A stretch of 45,138 nt of DNA from Nocardia sp. MH4 (GTDB lineage: Bacteria; Actinomycetota; Actinomycetes; Mycobacteriales; Mycobacteriaceae), in NCBI RefSeq assembly GCF_019266065.1, contig NZ_LPNR01000078.1:1-45138 (forward strand), read 5' to 3'. Shown one piece after another: positions 35,425 through 43,092 of this stretch. A model generated the notes under the pieces. The model was not told the DNA's origin, did not search any database, and saw only the letters and a list, made by a program, of their open reading frames with translations. The position numbers and the translations under genes were made by a program. Numbering within the stretch: position 1 is the first letter of the stretch; each line of letters opens with the position of its first letter.

Positions 35425-36381
35425 TCAGGCGGACTCGACGACCCGCTGTTCCCACAGGCTGCGGGTGCCGGTGTTGCCGTAGCGCTCACGGGCTTCGGCG
35501 GGGCTGATCGTCGACCGGGTGCGCGGCGGGGCGGCGGCGGCGTGCGCGGCCAGGATCTGTCCGGTCGTCTTCGCGACGAACGGGCTGGCCAGGATCAGTC
35601 CGCGGTTGTCGCGGCGCGCGGTGGCCCACACGAGCGCCTTCCACGGGAGCCGCGCCGACGCGTCGACGATGCCCGGCCGATCGAACCGGCCGAGCTCGCG
35701 CATCCAGGTGGGTAGCGTCGCGATCGTCGCCAGCGACAGCACGCGGCCACCGACGGCGAACGTCATGCCCTTGCTCGCCGACGGCCACAGCAGGAAGTGC
35801 ATGGCCCGCACGGCCCGCTCGCTGACGCACAATTGCGGCCGGACCCGCGCGAAGTAGGCGCGCACCTCGTCACGATTGCGCGGCACATCCGCGGGCTTGC
35901 AGGTCTGGAGTTCGGCGGCGATCACGCACTCGGCCCAGTATCGGTCCTCTTCGGCCGGACTCAGCGGGCCGGGGCCGAACATCTCGTAGGCCTTGAGGAC
36001 CGAATGCCAACCGGTGACGTGGATCCACAGCTGGGAGTCGGGGCTGTTGGCGCTGTAGCGCTTGCCGCTGATCGGTTCGATGCCGGTCATCGGCGCGTGC
36101 ACCTTCATCAGGTGCTCGGCGGCCTGGATGGCGGTGCGGCCGTCGCCGAGCGCGACCAGCAGGAAGTAGGACAGCGTGTGGTCCAGGCGGGTGGCGGGAT
36201 TGTCGTAGATCCCGTGCGAATCGGCCACCGCGGCGGTGAGGAAGGGGTCGAAGTGCTCGAGCGTGACCGCGCGCTGGAACCCGATCAGCGCGGTCGGTGC
36301 CGCCCACACCTTCCAGGTGGGGGAGTCCGGGCCGAAGAAGCCGTAGTCGTCGCGACGCAGAGTCGACGCATCGAATGTCAT
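35425..36381 (-). CDS. DUF2236 (MpaB-type) oxygenase-like protein
   Basis: This 318-residue protein belongs to the DUF2236/MpaB-like family, whose members include a haem b latex-clearing oxygenase (Lcp). Visible family features are FQRAVTLEHFDPFLTAAVAD in part, TRLDHTLSYFLLVALGD, AAEHLMKVHAPM, LWIHVTGWHSVLKAYEMFGP in part and YFARVRPQL. The histidines in VHAPMTG and WIHVTGWHS are candidate haem or metal ligands. The ATG at 36381 follows aaaggagcag. It diverges from a TetR gene, its likely regulator. Confidence 0.85.
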   Translation of the reverse strand: MTFDASTLRRDDYGFFGPDSPTWKVWAAPTALIGFQRAVTLEHFDPFLTAAVADSHGIYDNPATRLDHTLSYFLLVALGDGRTAIQAAEHLMKVHAPMTGIEPISGKRYSANSPDSQLWIHVTGWHSVLKAYEMFGPGPLSPAEEDRYWAECVIAAELQTCKPADVPRNRDEVRAYFARVRPQLCVSERAVRAMHFLLWPSASKGMTFAVGGRVLSLATIATLPTWMRELGRFDRPGIVDASARLPWKALVWATARRDNRGLILASPFVAKTTGQILAAHAAAAPPRTRSTISPAEARERYGNTGTRSLWEQRVVESA

Positions 36382-36386
36382 TGCAC

Positions 36387-36465
36387 CTGCTCCTTTGCAG
36401 TTGCCGAGGAAGCCCTCGCAAATGAATACAACACCACCGTAGCAATCGCTCGAAACGAATACAAC
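36387..36465. promoter_or_regulatory. Divergent control region with direct repeats between DUF2236 and tetR genes
   Basis: GAATACAAC occurs twice, at 36424-36432 and 36457-36465, 33 bp apart (about three helix turns), and the second copy merges into the palindrome CAACGGTTG. These are candidate TetR sites. The DUF2236 ribosome binding segment at 36387-36400 is identical to that of the SDR gene at 26287-26300. Confidence 0.45.
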
Positions 36466-36532
36466 GGTTGCGTAGGATTGGTGCCGGGAGCCCGGTACCG
36501 GGGTATCGTCCAGGCGACGACAGGAGGAGCGC

Positions 36533-37177
36533 GTGACCGCGACGCAGGACCGACCACCGCGGCGCCGCTATGCCCCGCGCCTGCCACCGGACGAACGCCG
36601 CGCCCAGCTCCTCGACGCCGCGTTCACCGTGCTCGAGCGCAGGGAACTGCACGAACTGAGCATGGAGGCCGTCGCGCAGGAGGCCGGCGTCGGCAAGCCG
36701 GTGCTCTACACCGTGTTCAAGACCCGTGCCGACCTCGTCGAAGCGCTGCTGGAACGCGAACGTGAACGCGGTCTGGAGCAGATCGCCGACACACTGCCGG
36801 AGAGCCTGGTCGACACCGAGCCGCTCGCCGCCGCCTCGGCGACCGTCGAGGCGTTCGTCGGTGTGGCACTGGCGAATCCGACCCGCTGGCGGCTGATCCT
36901 GGCGACCCCGGCGAGCGCGCCGGACGAGTATCGCGCGGCGTTGACGGCGGCCAGGGCGGAGATCCTGGCCCGCGCGGAAGCCCTTGTCCGCGTGGGCATC
37001 GCGATGTCACCGCGCTGGGCGGCGATGGACGCGGCACTGCTCGCGAACTCGACCCTCACGGTCGCCGAGATGCTCGGCAGGCTCGCGGTCAGCGAACCCG
37101 AGGAGTATCCGCGCGAACGGCTGCAGGCCTATGTGCGCTCGATCATGACCCTGCTGGCCGGGACGACACGGGACTGA
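36533..37177 (+). CDS. TetR-family transcriptional regulator
   Basis: This 214-residue regulator has a basic N-terminal tail, then a TetR DNA-binding domain (RRAQLLDAAFTVLERRELHE in part, LSMEAVAQEAGVGKPVLYTVF in part), and a helical ligand-binding domain. An aggagg lies 6 bp before the GTG start. It is divergent from the DUF2236 gene and probably represses it and itself. The ligand is unknown. Confidence 0.92.
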   Translation: MTATQDRPPRRRYAPRLPPDERRAQLLDAAFTVLERRELHELSMEAVAQEAGVGKPVLYTVFKTRADLVEALLERERERGLEQIADTLPESLVDTEPLAAASATVEAFVGVALANPTRWRLILATPASAPDEYRAALTAARAEILARAEALVRVGIAMSPRWAAMDAALLANSTLTVAEMLGRLAVSEPEEYPRERLQAYVRSIMTLLAGTTRD

Positions 37178-37190
37178 AAAGGCCCGGCCG

Positions 37191-38339
37191 TCAGCGGTTC
37201 TCGCGGGCCAGCCGCATGGTTTCGGTGAGCAGCTTGGACACCGCGGCGGCCTCGGTGAGGAAGCCGTCGTGCCCGTCGCGCGAGTGCACGATCTCGAGTC
37301 CGGCGCAGCCCGGCAGCCCCTCGGCCAGCTCGGCCTGGGTGTGCAGGGGGTAGAGCCGATCGGAATCGACGCCGCCCACCACGACCGGCACCGTCGTCGC
37401 GGCCAGCGCCGCGGCGATCCCGCCCCGGCCGCGACCGATGTCGTGGCGGTTCATGGCCTCGCTGAGCAGCACATAGGTGGCCGGATCGAAGCGCTGACAC
37501 AGCTTCTCGGCCTGGTGCTCGAGGTAGCTCTGCACCGCGTAGCGCCCGCCCGTCCACGGATCCTCGTCGCCCTGGGGACGATTGGTGAAGCGGTGGTCGA
37601 GCTCGCCTTCGGTGCGGTAGGTCAGGTGCGCGATGCGCCGGGCCAGGCCCATGCCGGTCATCGGCGCGCGGCCGGTGCCGTGGTAATCGCCGCCCTGCCA
37701 GTCGGGGTCGGCCGTGATCACGGCCATCTGGGTGGTCTGGGTGCCGATCTGGTCGGCGGTGGCACGGGCGCCGACGGCCAGCACCAGCGCGGCCGCCGAC
37801 CGCCCCGGCTGTCCGACGATCCACTCCAGTACCCGCATGCCACCCATCGATCCACCGACGACGGCGGCCAGCCGCTCGATCCCGAACAGATCGAGCAGCT
37901 GCGCCTCGGCGGTGACCTGGTCGCGGATGGTCAGGTCGGGAAACCGCGAACCCCACGGCGCGCCGTCGGGCGCGAGCGAGGACGGCCCGGTGCTGCCCTT
38001 GCAGCCGCCGAGCACGTTCGTCGCGATGACACACCACTCGTCGGTGTCGATCGGCGCGCCGGGGCCGACCATGCCCTCCCACCAGCCGGGCTGGGCATTG
38101 TCGGCGCTGGCGATGACGTGGGAGTCACCGGTCAGGGCGTGTTCGACGAGCACCACATTGTCGAGTGCGGGCGAGAGCTCGCCCCAGCGCTGCACCGCCA
38201 GCCGCACATCGGGGACCACGGCGCCGTTCTCCAGCGCGACGTCCCCGATGGCGACCACGCCGAGTCGCCCGTCCGGCGGTGGCAGCAGGGCCACACCGGT
38301 TGCGGGACGGGCGATCGGCGATTCGGTGCTCACAGTCAC
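37191..38339 (-). CDS. metX: Homoserine O-acetyltransferase
   Basis: This 382-residue alpha/beta-hydrolase enzyme acetylates homoserine with acetyl-CoA in methionine synthesis. The nucleophile Ser164 is in [11 protein letters not shown]. Asp of [10 protein letters not shown] and His of [11 protein letters not shown] complete the triad. Early motifs [12 protein letters not shown] and [11 protein letters not shown] are typical. Its GTG start overlaps the metY stop by 4 bp (GTGA), so the two are translationally coupled. Both lie downstream of the SAM-IV riboswitch and the cysteine leader peptide. Confidence 0.96.
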   Translation of the reverse strand: MTVSTESPIARPATGVALLPPPDGRLGVVAIGDVALENGAVVPDVRLAVQRWGELSPALDNVVLVEHALTGDSHVIASADNAQPGWWEGMVGPGAPIDTDEWCVIATNVLGGCKGSTGPSSLAPDGAPWGSRFPDLTIRDQVTAEAQLLDLFGIERLAAVVGGSMGGMRVLEWIVGQPGRSAAALVLAVGARATADQIGTQTTQMAVITADPDWQGGDYHGTGRAPMTGMGLARRIAHLTYRTEGELDHRFTNRPQGDEDPWTGGRYAVQSYLEHQAEKLCQRFDPATYVLLSEAMNRHDIGRGRGGIAAALAATTVPVVVGGVDSDRLYPLHTQAELAEGLPGCAGLEIVHSRDGHDGFLTEAAAVSKLLTETMRLARENR

Positions 38340-39652
38340 GTGTTCGCCGCCGCGAAACCGGCGCGCAGATCCGCCAGGATGTCGTCGATGCCCTCGATGC
38401 CCACGGCGAGCCGGACCAGCCCCGGGGTCACGCCGGAGGCCAGCTGCTCCTCGGGCGTCAACTGCGAGTGCGTGGTCGACGCCGGGTGGATCACGAGAGA
38501 ACGCACATCACCGATGTTAGCGACATGGCTGTGGAGGCTGAGCGCGTCCACGAACTTCTTGCCCGCGTCGACGCCGCCGCGCAGCTCGAACGCGACGATC
38601 GCGCCCGCGCCCTTGGGGGCCAGCTGCTTGGCCCGCGCGTACCACGGCGAGGACTCGAGACCGGCGTAGTGCACGGCCTCGACGCCCGGCTGCTCGGCGA
38701 CGAACTTCGCCACGGCCTCGGCGTTGGCGACGTGCCGCTCGACCCGCAGGCTCAGCGTCTCGATGCCCTGGGCGATGAGGAACGCGTTGAACGGCGACAC
38801 CGCCGCGCCCAGGTCGCGCAGCAGCTGCACGCGCGCCTTGAGCGCGAAGGCGGGCGCGCCCAGGTCGGCGAAGACCGCGCCGTGGTAGCTGGGGTCGGGC
38901 TCGGTGAAGCCGGGGAAGCGGGCGTTGCCGTCGGCATCGCGCACGGTCCAGTCGAAGGTGCCGCCGTCGACGATCACGCCGGCCACCGCCGCACCGTGCC
39001 CGCCGAGGTACTTCGTCGCCGAGTGCACGACGATGTCGGCGCCGTGGGCCAGCGGCTGGATCAGGTACGGGGTCGCGACGGTGTTGTCGACGATCAGCGG
39101 GATGCCCGCCTTGTGCGCGATCTCGGCGATGCCGGGGATGTCGAACACGGCACTGCTCGGATTGGCGATGGTCTCGCCGTAGAACGCCTTGGTGTTGGGC
39201 CGGATGGCGGCCTGCCACTGCGCCAGGTCGTCGGGATCCTCGACGAAGGAGACCTCGATGCCGAGCTTGGGCAGCGAGTAGTGGAACAGGTTGTACGTGC
39301 CGCCGTAGAGGTGCGGGCTGGACACGATGTGGTCGCCCGCGTTGGCCAGGTTCAGGATCGCGAAGGTCTCGGCGGCCTGGCCCGAGGCCAGCAGCAGCGC
39401 CGCGACGCCACCCTCGAGCGCGGCGACGCGCTGCTCGACGGCGTCCTGGGTGGGGTTCATGATCCGGGTGTAGATGTTGCCCGGCTCGGCGAGACCGAAC
39501 AGCGCGGCGGCGTGATCGGTGTCGCGGAAGGTGTAGGAGGTGGTCTGGTAGATCGGCAGCGCCCGCGCGTTGGTGGCCGCGTCGGGGGACTGGCCCGCGT
39601 GGATCTGCTTGGTCTCGAAGGACCAGTTCTCGGGCAGGGCAGAGTCGGTCAT
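38336..39652 (-). CDS. metY: O-acetylhomoserine sulfhydrylase
   Basis: This 438-residue PLP enzyme makes homocysteine from O-acetylhomoserine and sulfide. Family motifs are [44 protein letters not shown] and the cofactor lysine Lys214 in [10 protein letters not shown]. It corresponds to M. tuberculosis metC. The ATG at 39652 follows tggag by 7 bases. Upstream lie a 10-codon leader peptide with three cysteines and a SAM-IV riboswitch, so both SAM and cysteine supply probably control it. Confidence 0.96.
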   Translation of the reverse strand: MTDSALPENWSFETKQIHAGQSPDAATNARALPIYQTTSYTFRDTDHAAALFGLAEPGNIYTRIMNPTQDAVEQRVAALEGGVAALLLASGQAAETFAILNLANAGDHIVSSPHLYGGTYNLFHYSLPKLGIEVSFVEDPDDLAQWQAAIRPNTKAFYGETIANPSSAVFDIPGIAEIAHKAGIPLIVDNTVATPYLIQPLAHGADIVVHSATKYLGGHGAAVAGVIVDGGTFDWTVRDADGNARFPGFTEPDPSYHGAVFADLGAPAFALKARVQLLRDLGAAVSPFNAFLIAQGIETLSLRVERHVANAEAVAKFVAEQPGVEAVHYAGLESSPWYARAKQLAPKGAGAIVAFELRGGVDAGKKFVDALSLHSHVANIGDVRSLVIHPASTTHSQLTPEEQLASGVTPGLVRLAVGIEGIDDILADLRAGFAAANT

Positions 39653-39686
39653 GAAAAGCTCCAGGGTTGTTCGCCGGTGTTTCGCG

Positions 39687-39719
39687 TCAGATGGGTTGGA
39701 TCGACGGACAACAACACAT
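39687..39719 (-). CDS. Polycysteine leader peptide (uORF) of the metY-metX operon
   Basis: This 10-codon frame, Met-Cys-Cys-Cys-Pro-Ser-Ile-Gln-Pro-Ile, starts at ATG 39719 and ends with TGA 34 bp before metY. A perfect AGGAGG (minus strand, 39725-39730) lies 5 bases upstream, so translation is expected. Polycysteine uORFs act as cysteine-responsive attenuators in mycobacteria (Canestrari et al., 2020). The Cys codons (containing gttgtt) can pair with aacaac close to the metY ribosome site, six base pairs in all. Ribosome stalling at low cysteine could prevent that pairing. The mechanism is inferred. Confidence 0.72.
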   Translation of the reverse strand: MCCCPSIQPI

Positions 39720-39743
39720 GGGGGCCTCCTGCGATGCGCGCTT

Positions 39744-39762
39744 GCTCCCGGCCTTCGGGAGC
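39744..39762 (-). terminator. Hairpin between the SAM-IV aptamer and the leader peptide
   Basis: gctcccg and cgggagc form a perfect 7-bp stem with a 5-base loop immediately after the aptamer P1 helix. It may be the riboswitch expression platform, terminating or exposing the downstream AGGAGG. There is no T-tract, so its type is uncertain. Confidence 0.4.
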
Positions 39763-39848
39763 CCGGTCATCACCCGGAGCACCCCACCGCAGCTGGAGGG
39801 TTGCCGACCAGCGAGCCGGGGCTTGGCACTGGTACTCATGACCTTGCC
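39763..39848 (-). ncRNA. SAM-IV riboswitch
   Basis: The minus strand carries the hallmark SAM-IV core: P1 ggtcat (39838-39843) closes with atgacc (39765-39770), then gagtaccag and ctggtcggcaaccctcc form P2 and the conserved junction, with gccaagccccggctcg as the P2 loop. The later gctccgggtg can pair with that loop as a pseudoknot. SAM-IV riboswitches are known from Actinomycetales and occur upstream of sulfur-metabolism genes. Here the aptamer lies about 110 bp before metY and should reduce expression when S-adenosylmethionine is abundant. Confidence 0.88.
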
Positions 39849-39906
39849 GACATGTTAACCGGCGATTGCGCCCGCGCGGAAACTTCCCCCGGTTTCATGC
39901 CGTGGA

Positions 39907-40647
39907 TCACTCCGCCGCCGGTGTGCCGACCGCTGGCGTGTCGGGGTCCGGCTGGGCGCCGCAGATGCGCCGAAGCTCGTGGTAGGCGCGCAGAACGGCG
40001 TCGCGGGTGACCAGCGCGGCGGCCTCGGGGGTCGAGCTGAGCAACGCGTCCTCGACCGAGACGAGCGAGAGGTGGCACAGCATCTGCCAGGTGCCTGCCA
40101 CCAGCCGGACCGAGAAGTCGTCCGGGGTCGTCGACATCCGCTCGGCCAGTCGCGCGCAGACCGCGATGTTCTTCTTCTCGGCGTACTCGAGCGCCCGCGC
40201 GTTCACGGCCTGGCTGGCGCGCATGATCCGCTGCATCTGCAGGAACTGACGCAGGAACCGCACGCCGTCGGCATCGGCCTCGGTGTCGATGACCTGCAGG
40301 TAGGCGCCACACAGCGCCTGTAGCTCGTTGTCGGTGCGCGGTTGCTCGCCCAGCGCGACGGCGACGGCGAGCCCGAAGTCGTCGATCGGGGCGAGCACGA
40401 TGTCTTCCTTCATCGGGAAGTACCGGTTCACCGTGCGAGGGGAGACGTCGGCGCCCGCGGCGATCTGCTCGACGGTGGTCGCGTCGAAGCCCTGTGAGTC
40501 GCACAGGTTCAGCCCGATCTCCACGATCGCCGCCTTGGTCTGCAGCTTCTTGCGTTCGCGCAGGCCGGTCGGCGCGCGATCGGGCCCGGTAGGGGCTGCG
40601 GGTTCGGTCGTCCGGTCCGCGCTGATCGGAGTGGTCGAGTCCAGCAT
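39907..40647 (-). CDS. TetR-family transcriptional regulator
   Basis: This 246-residue regulator has a long unstructured N-terminus (about 28 residues) and then a TetR DNA-binding domain (RERKKLQTKAAIVEIGLNLC in part, TTVEQIAAGADVSPRTVNRYF in part). The C-terminal ligand domain has two cysteines (VCARL, MLCHL). A ctggagga ribosome site precedes the ATG. The gene is divergent from an MFS efflux pump and probably represses it through the AAATGTC palindrome between them. Confidence 0.93.
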   Translation of the reverse strand: MLDSTTPISADRTTEPAAPTGPDRAPTGLRERKKLQTKAAIVEIGLNLCDSQGFDATTVEQIAAGADVSPRTVNRYFPMKEDIVLAPIDDFGLAVAVALGEQPRTDNELQALCGAYLQVIDTEADADGVRFLRQFLQMQRIMRASQAVNARALEYAEKKNIAVCARLAERMSTTPDDFSVRLVAGTWQMLCHLSLVSVEDALLSSTPEAAALVTRDAVLRAYHELRRICGAQPDPDTPAVGTPAAE

Positions 40648-40692
40648 TCCTCCAGATTACCGCCCCACCCGATCCGTCTGTCCTCGCACGTC

Positions 40693-40713
40693 AAATGTCG
40701 CAGTCAGACATTT
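40693..40713. promoter_or_regulatory. Operator between tetR and MFS genes
   Basis: AAATGTC and GACATTT form a perfect 7-7-7 inverted repeat. It lies just upstream of a plus-strand TTGACG (-35, 40720-40725) with CAGGAT 18 bp further as a possible -10. Binding here could block the MFS promoter and the divergent tetR promoter. Confidence 0.6.
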
Positions 40714-40782
40714 TTCTCTTGACGCCAATTGTCTCGCGGTGTCAGGATTGAGCGCGAGCCTTCGAGTGACTAGGAGTCCGCA

Positions 40783-42276
40783 GTGACCGGCACCGAAATA
40801 GATGCGAAACCTACTGAGATACAACAGAGTTCGACACGCTGGTGGGCGCTCGCCGTGCTCGCCTCCGCGCAGTTGATGGTGATCCTCGACGCCACCGTCG
40901 TGACGATCGCGCTCCCGTTCGCCCAGAAAGACCTCGGCATCAGCGAGGGCGACAAACAGTGGGCGCTCACCGCCTACACGCTGATCTTCGGCGGCCTGCT
41001 GCTGCTCGGCGGCCGGATGGCCGACTACCTCGGCCGCAGGCGGATCTTCCTGATCGGCCTGGTCGGCTTCGCCGCCGCATCGGCCCTGGCCGGACTCGCC
41101 CAGGACGGCTTGCAGCTGTTCCTCGGGCGCGGCTTGCAGGGCGCGTTCGCCGCGCTGCTCGCGCCCTCGGCGCTGTCGCTGCTGTCGGTGACGTTCACCG
41201 ACGTGAAGGAGCGGGCCCGCGCGTTCGCGGTATTCGCCGGCATCTCGGCCGGTGGCGTCGCGTTCGGGCTGATCGTGGGCGGCGCGCTCACCGAGTACGT
41301 GTCGTGGCGCTGGACGCTGCTGATGAACACCCCGGTCGCGATCGTCGCGCTGCTCGGCGCGCTGGCGGTCATCGTGCGCGATGTGCCCGCGCCGCGCCTG
41401 GGCGGCTACGACCTGCCCGGCGCCGTCACGGTGACGGCGGGCCTGGTGGCGATCGTGTACGGATTCAGCCGGGCCGCCGAGGACGGCTGGCTGGCCGGGA
41501 GCACGCTCGGCCTGCTCGGGGTGGGCTTCGCGCTGCTGATCGCCTTCGTCGTCATCGAGGCGCGCTCGTCGAATCCGCTTCTGCCGCTGCGCATTCCGGG
41601 CGAGATCAACCGGGGCGGCGCGCTGCTGGCCGCGTTGCTGATCCCGATCGCCATGTTCGCGATGTTCCTGTTCCTGAGCTTCTACTACCAGAACACCCTC
41701 GGCTACTCGCCGCTGAAAGCGGGCGTCGCGTTCCTGCCGTTCCCGGTGGGCATCGCGGTCTCGGCCGGAGTCACCAGCGCGCTGATGCCCAAGCTCGGCC
41801 CGCGTCCGCTGATGGTCGTCGGCGCGCTGCTCGGCACCGTCGGCCTGCTGTGGCTGGCCCAGCTCGGCTACGGCGACGGTTACGCGCTGAGCGTGCTGCC
41901 CGCGCAGTTGCTGATCGCGCTCGGCATGGGCCCGCTGTTCGTCGGGATGCAGGCCGTCGCGCTGCATCAGGTCGACGCCGCGGACTCCGGTGTGGCCAGC
42001 GCGCTGCTCAACGCGGCTCAGCAGGTCGGCGGCGCGGTCGGCACCGCCCTGCTGACGACGCTGTCGGTGCAGGCCGCGAAGAACTACGCGACCGACAACC
42101 CGACCATCGACCACCTCGTCGAACGCGCCTCGATCTACAGCTACGACGTCGCGTTCTACGTCGGCGCCGGGTTCTTCCTCGCCGCCGCCGTGGTGATCGC
42201 GGTGATGATCAGGGACAAGCCGGAGAACCTGATCGAAGGCGACGAGCACGCCACCCGGGTGCCGGTCGCGGTCTGA
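40783..42276 (+). CDS. MFS drug exporter, DHA2 (EmrB/QacA) type
   Basis: This 497-residue transporter shows the 14-helix DHA2 pattern. Motif A-like GGRMADYLGRRRIF follows helix 2, and motif C-like GGVAFGLIVGGALTEYVSWRW in part lies in helix 5. Helix 1 contains the DHA2 signature LDATVVTIALPFA. It probably expels hydrophobic drugs or metabolites using the proton gradient. The GTG start follows taggag by 7 bases. The divergent TetR gene and the AAATGTC operator suggest substrate-induced expression. A strong hairpin follows the stop. Confidence 0.94.
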   Translation: MTGTEIDAKPTEIQQSSTRWWALAVLASAQLMVILDATVVTIALPFAQKDLGISEGDKQWALTAYTLIFGGLLLLGGRMADYLGRRRIFLIGLVGFAAASALAGLAQDGLQLFLGRGLQGAFAALLAPSALSLLSVTFTDVKERARAFAVFAGISAGGVAFGLIVGGALTEYVSWRWTLLMNTPVAIVALLGALAVIVRDVPAPRLGGYDLPGAVTVTAGLVAIVYGFSRAAEDGWLAGSTLGLLGVGFALLIAFVVIEARSSNPLLPLRIPGEINRGGALLAALLIPIAMFAMFLFLSFYYQNTLGYSPLKAGVAFLPFPVGIAVSAGVTSALMPKLGPRPLMVVGALLGTVGLLWLAQLGYGDGYALSVLPAQLLIALGMGPLFVGMQAVALHQVDAADSGVASALLNAAQQVGGAVGTALLTTLSVQAAKNYATDNPTIDHLVERASIYSYDVAFYVGAGFFLAAAVVIAVMIRDKPENLIEGDEHATRVPVAV

Positions 42277-42287
42277 GTTCGGAGCAC

Positions 42288-42322
42288 CGGGCCCCGCACG
42301 CCGTTTCGGCAGGCGGGGCCCG
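42288..42322 (+). terminator. Intrinsic terminator after the MFS gene
   Basis: cgggccccgc and gcggggcccg form a perfect 10-bp stem enclosing a 15-base loop that can itself pair (gccg/cggc). It begins 12 bp after the stop. Confidence 0.8.
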
Positions 42323-42408
42323 CGTGTGTGCCGGGCGGCGGCGCGCGGGCCAGGCGATCGCAATTCGTTCGCAAGTGGGCGCCAATCGGCCGCGGTCACG
42401 CTCTGTGC

Positions 42409-43092
42409 ATGACTATCGAGACCGCCGATGAGGCGAACAACACCGCGCTAGCGCATTCCGCCGACCGCACGTCGAGCTCCGTCCCGCCGGGGAGTCGGGA
42501 TCGGGGCAGGGCAGTGGTCCTGGCCGTGGGCGCGGCCCTGTTGGCGGCGGGCAACCTCATGCATCCGCTGGAACACGCCGAGTCCTCCGAGCAGGCGGCC
42601 ACCTGGGCGGCCGCGCATCTCACCTTCGCCGTCGGCGCGGTGCTGGTGGCGGTCGGGCTGCCCGCGCTGATCCGGGCCATCCGCAGGCCGGGTGACGAGC
42701 GGGCGGGCAAGATGCTCACCCTCGCGCACGGGTTGCTGTTCGCCGGGCTGGCGGTGGTGATCCCGATCGGGGCCTATCACGAGGTGTTCGTCAGCACCCA
42801 TCTCGACCACCACGCCGCAACCGAGATCGCCGACGCCTCGGCCGCGGTGCTCGCGCCGCTGTCGCTGGCGTTGCTGCTCGGGTTCGTGCTGCTCGCGGTG
42901 TACGCGCTGATCCGGCCCGCCGCCGTGTTCGGCCGCTGGTCCGGCGTGCTGATCATCCTGGGCACGCTGTCGATGACGGTCGCGGCGATGCTGCCCGGGG
43001 TGCTGCCCGGCGCGGAGGGCTGGTGGATCATCCCCGGAACCGTCGCCCAGGGTGTGGCGATCGGCCTCGCGGGGGTGCGTATCGCCAGGTAG
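42409..43092 (+). CDS. Multi-pass membrane protein of unknown function
   Basis: This 227-residue protein has about six hydrophobic helices, beginning with AVVLAVGAALLAAGNLMHP near residue 37. Several His/Glu residues cluster in loops (MHPLEHAESSE; YHEVFVSTHLDHHA). No family name is recognised; it resembles other actinobacterial integral-membrane hypotheticals. CACGCT lies six bases before the ATG, suggesting a leaderless start. The TAG stop (43090-43092) is followed without frame change by the AfsR-like coding sequence. Confidence 0.8.
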   Translation: MTIETADEANNTALAHSADRTSSSVPPGSRDRGRAVVLAVGAALLAAGNLMHPLEHAESSEQAATWAAAHLTFAVGAVLVAVGLPALIRAIRRPGDERAGKMLTLAHGLLFAGLAVVIPIGAYHEVFVSTHLDHHAATEIADASAAVLAPLSLALLLGFVLLAVYALIRPAAVFGRWSGVLIILGTLSMTVAAMLPGVLPGAEGWWIIPGTVAQGVAIGLAGVRIAR

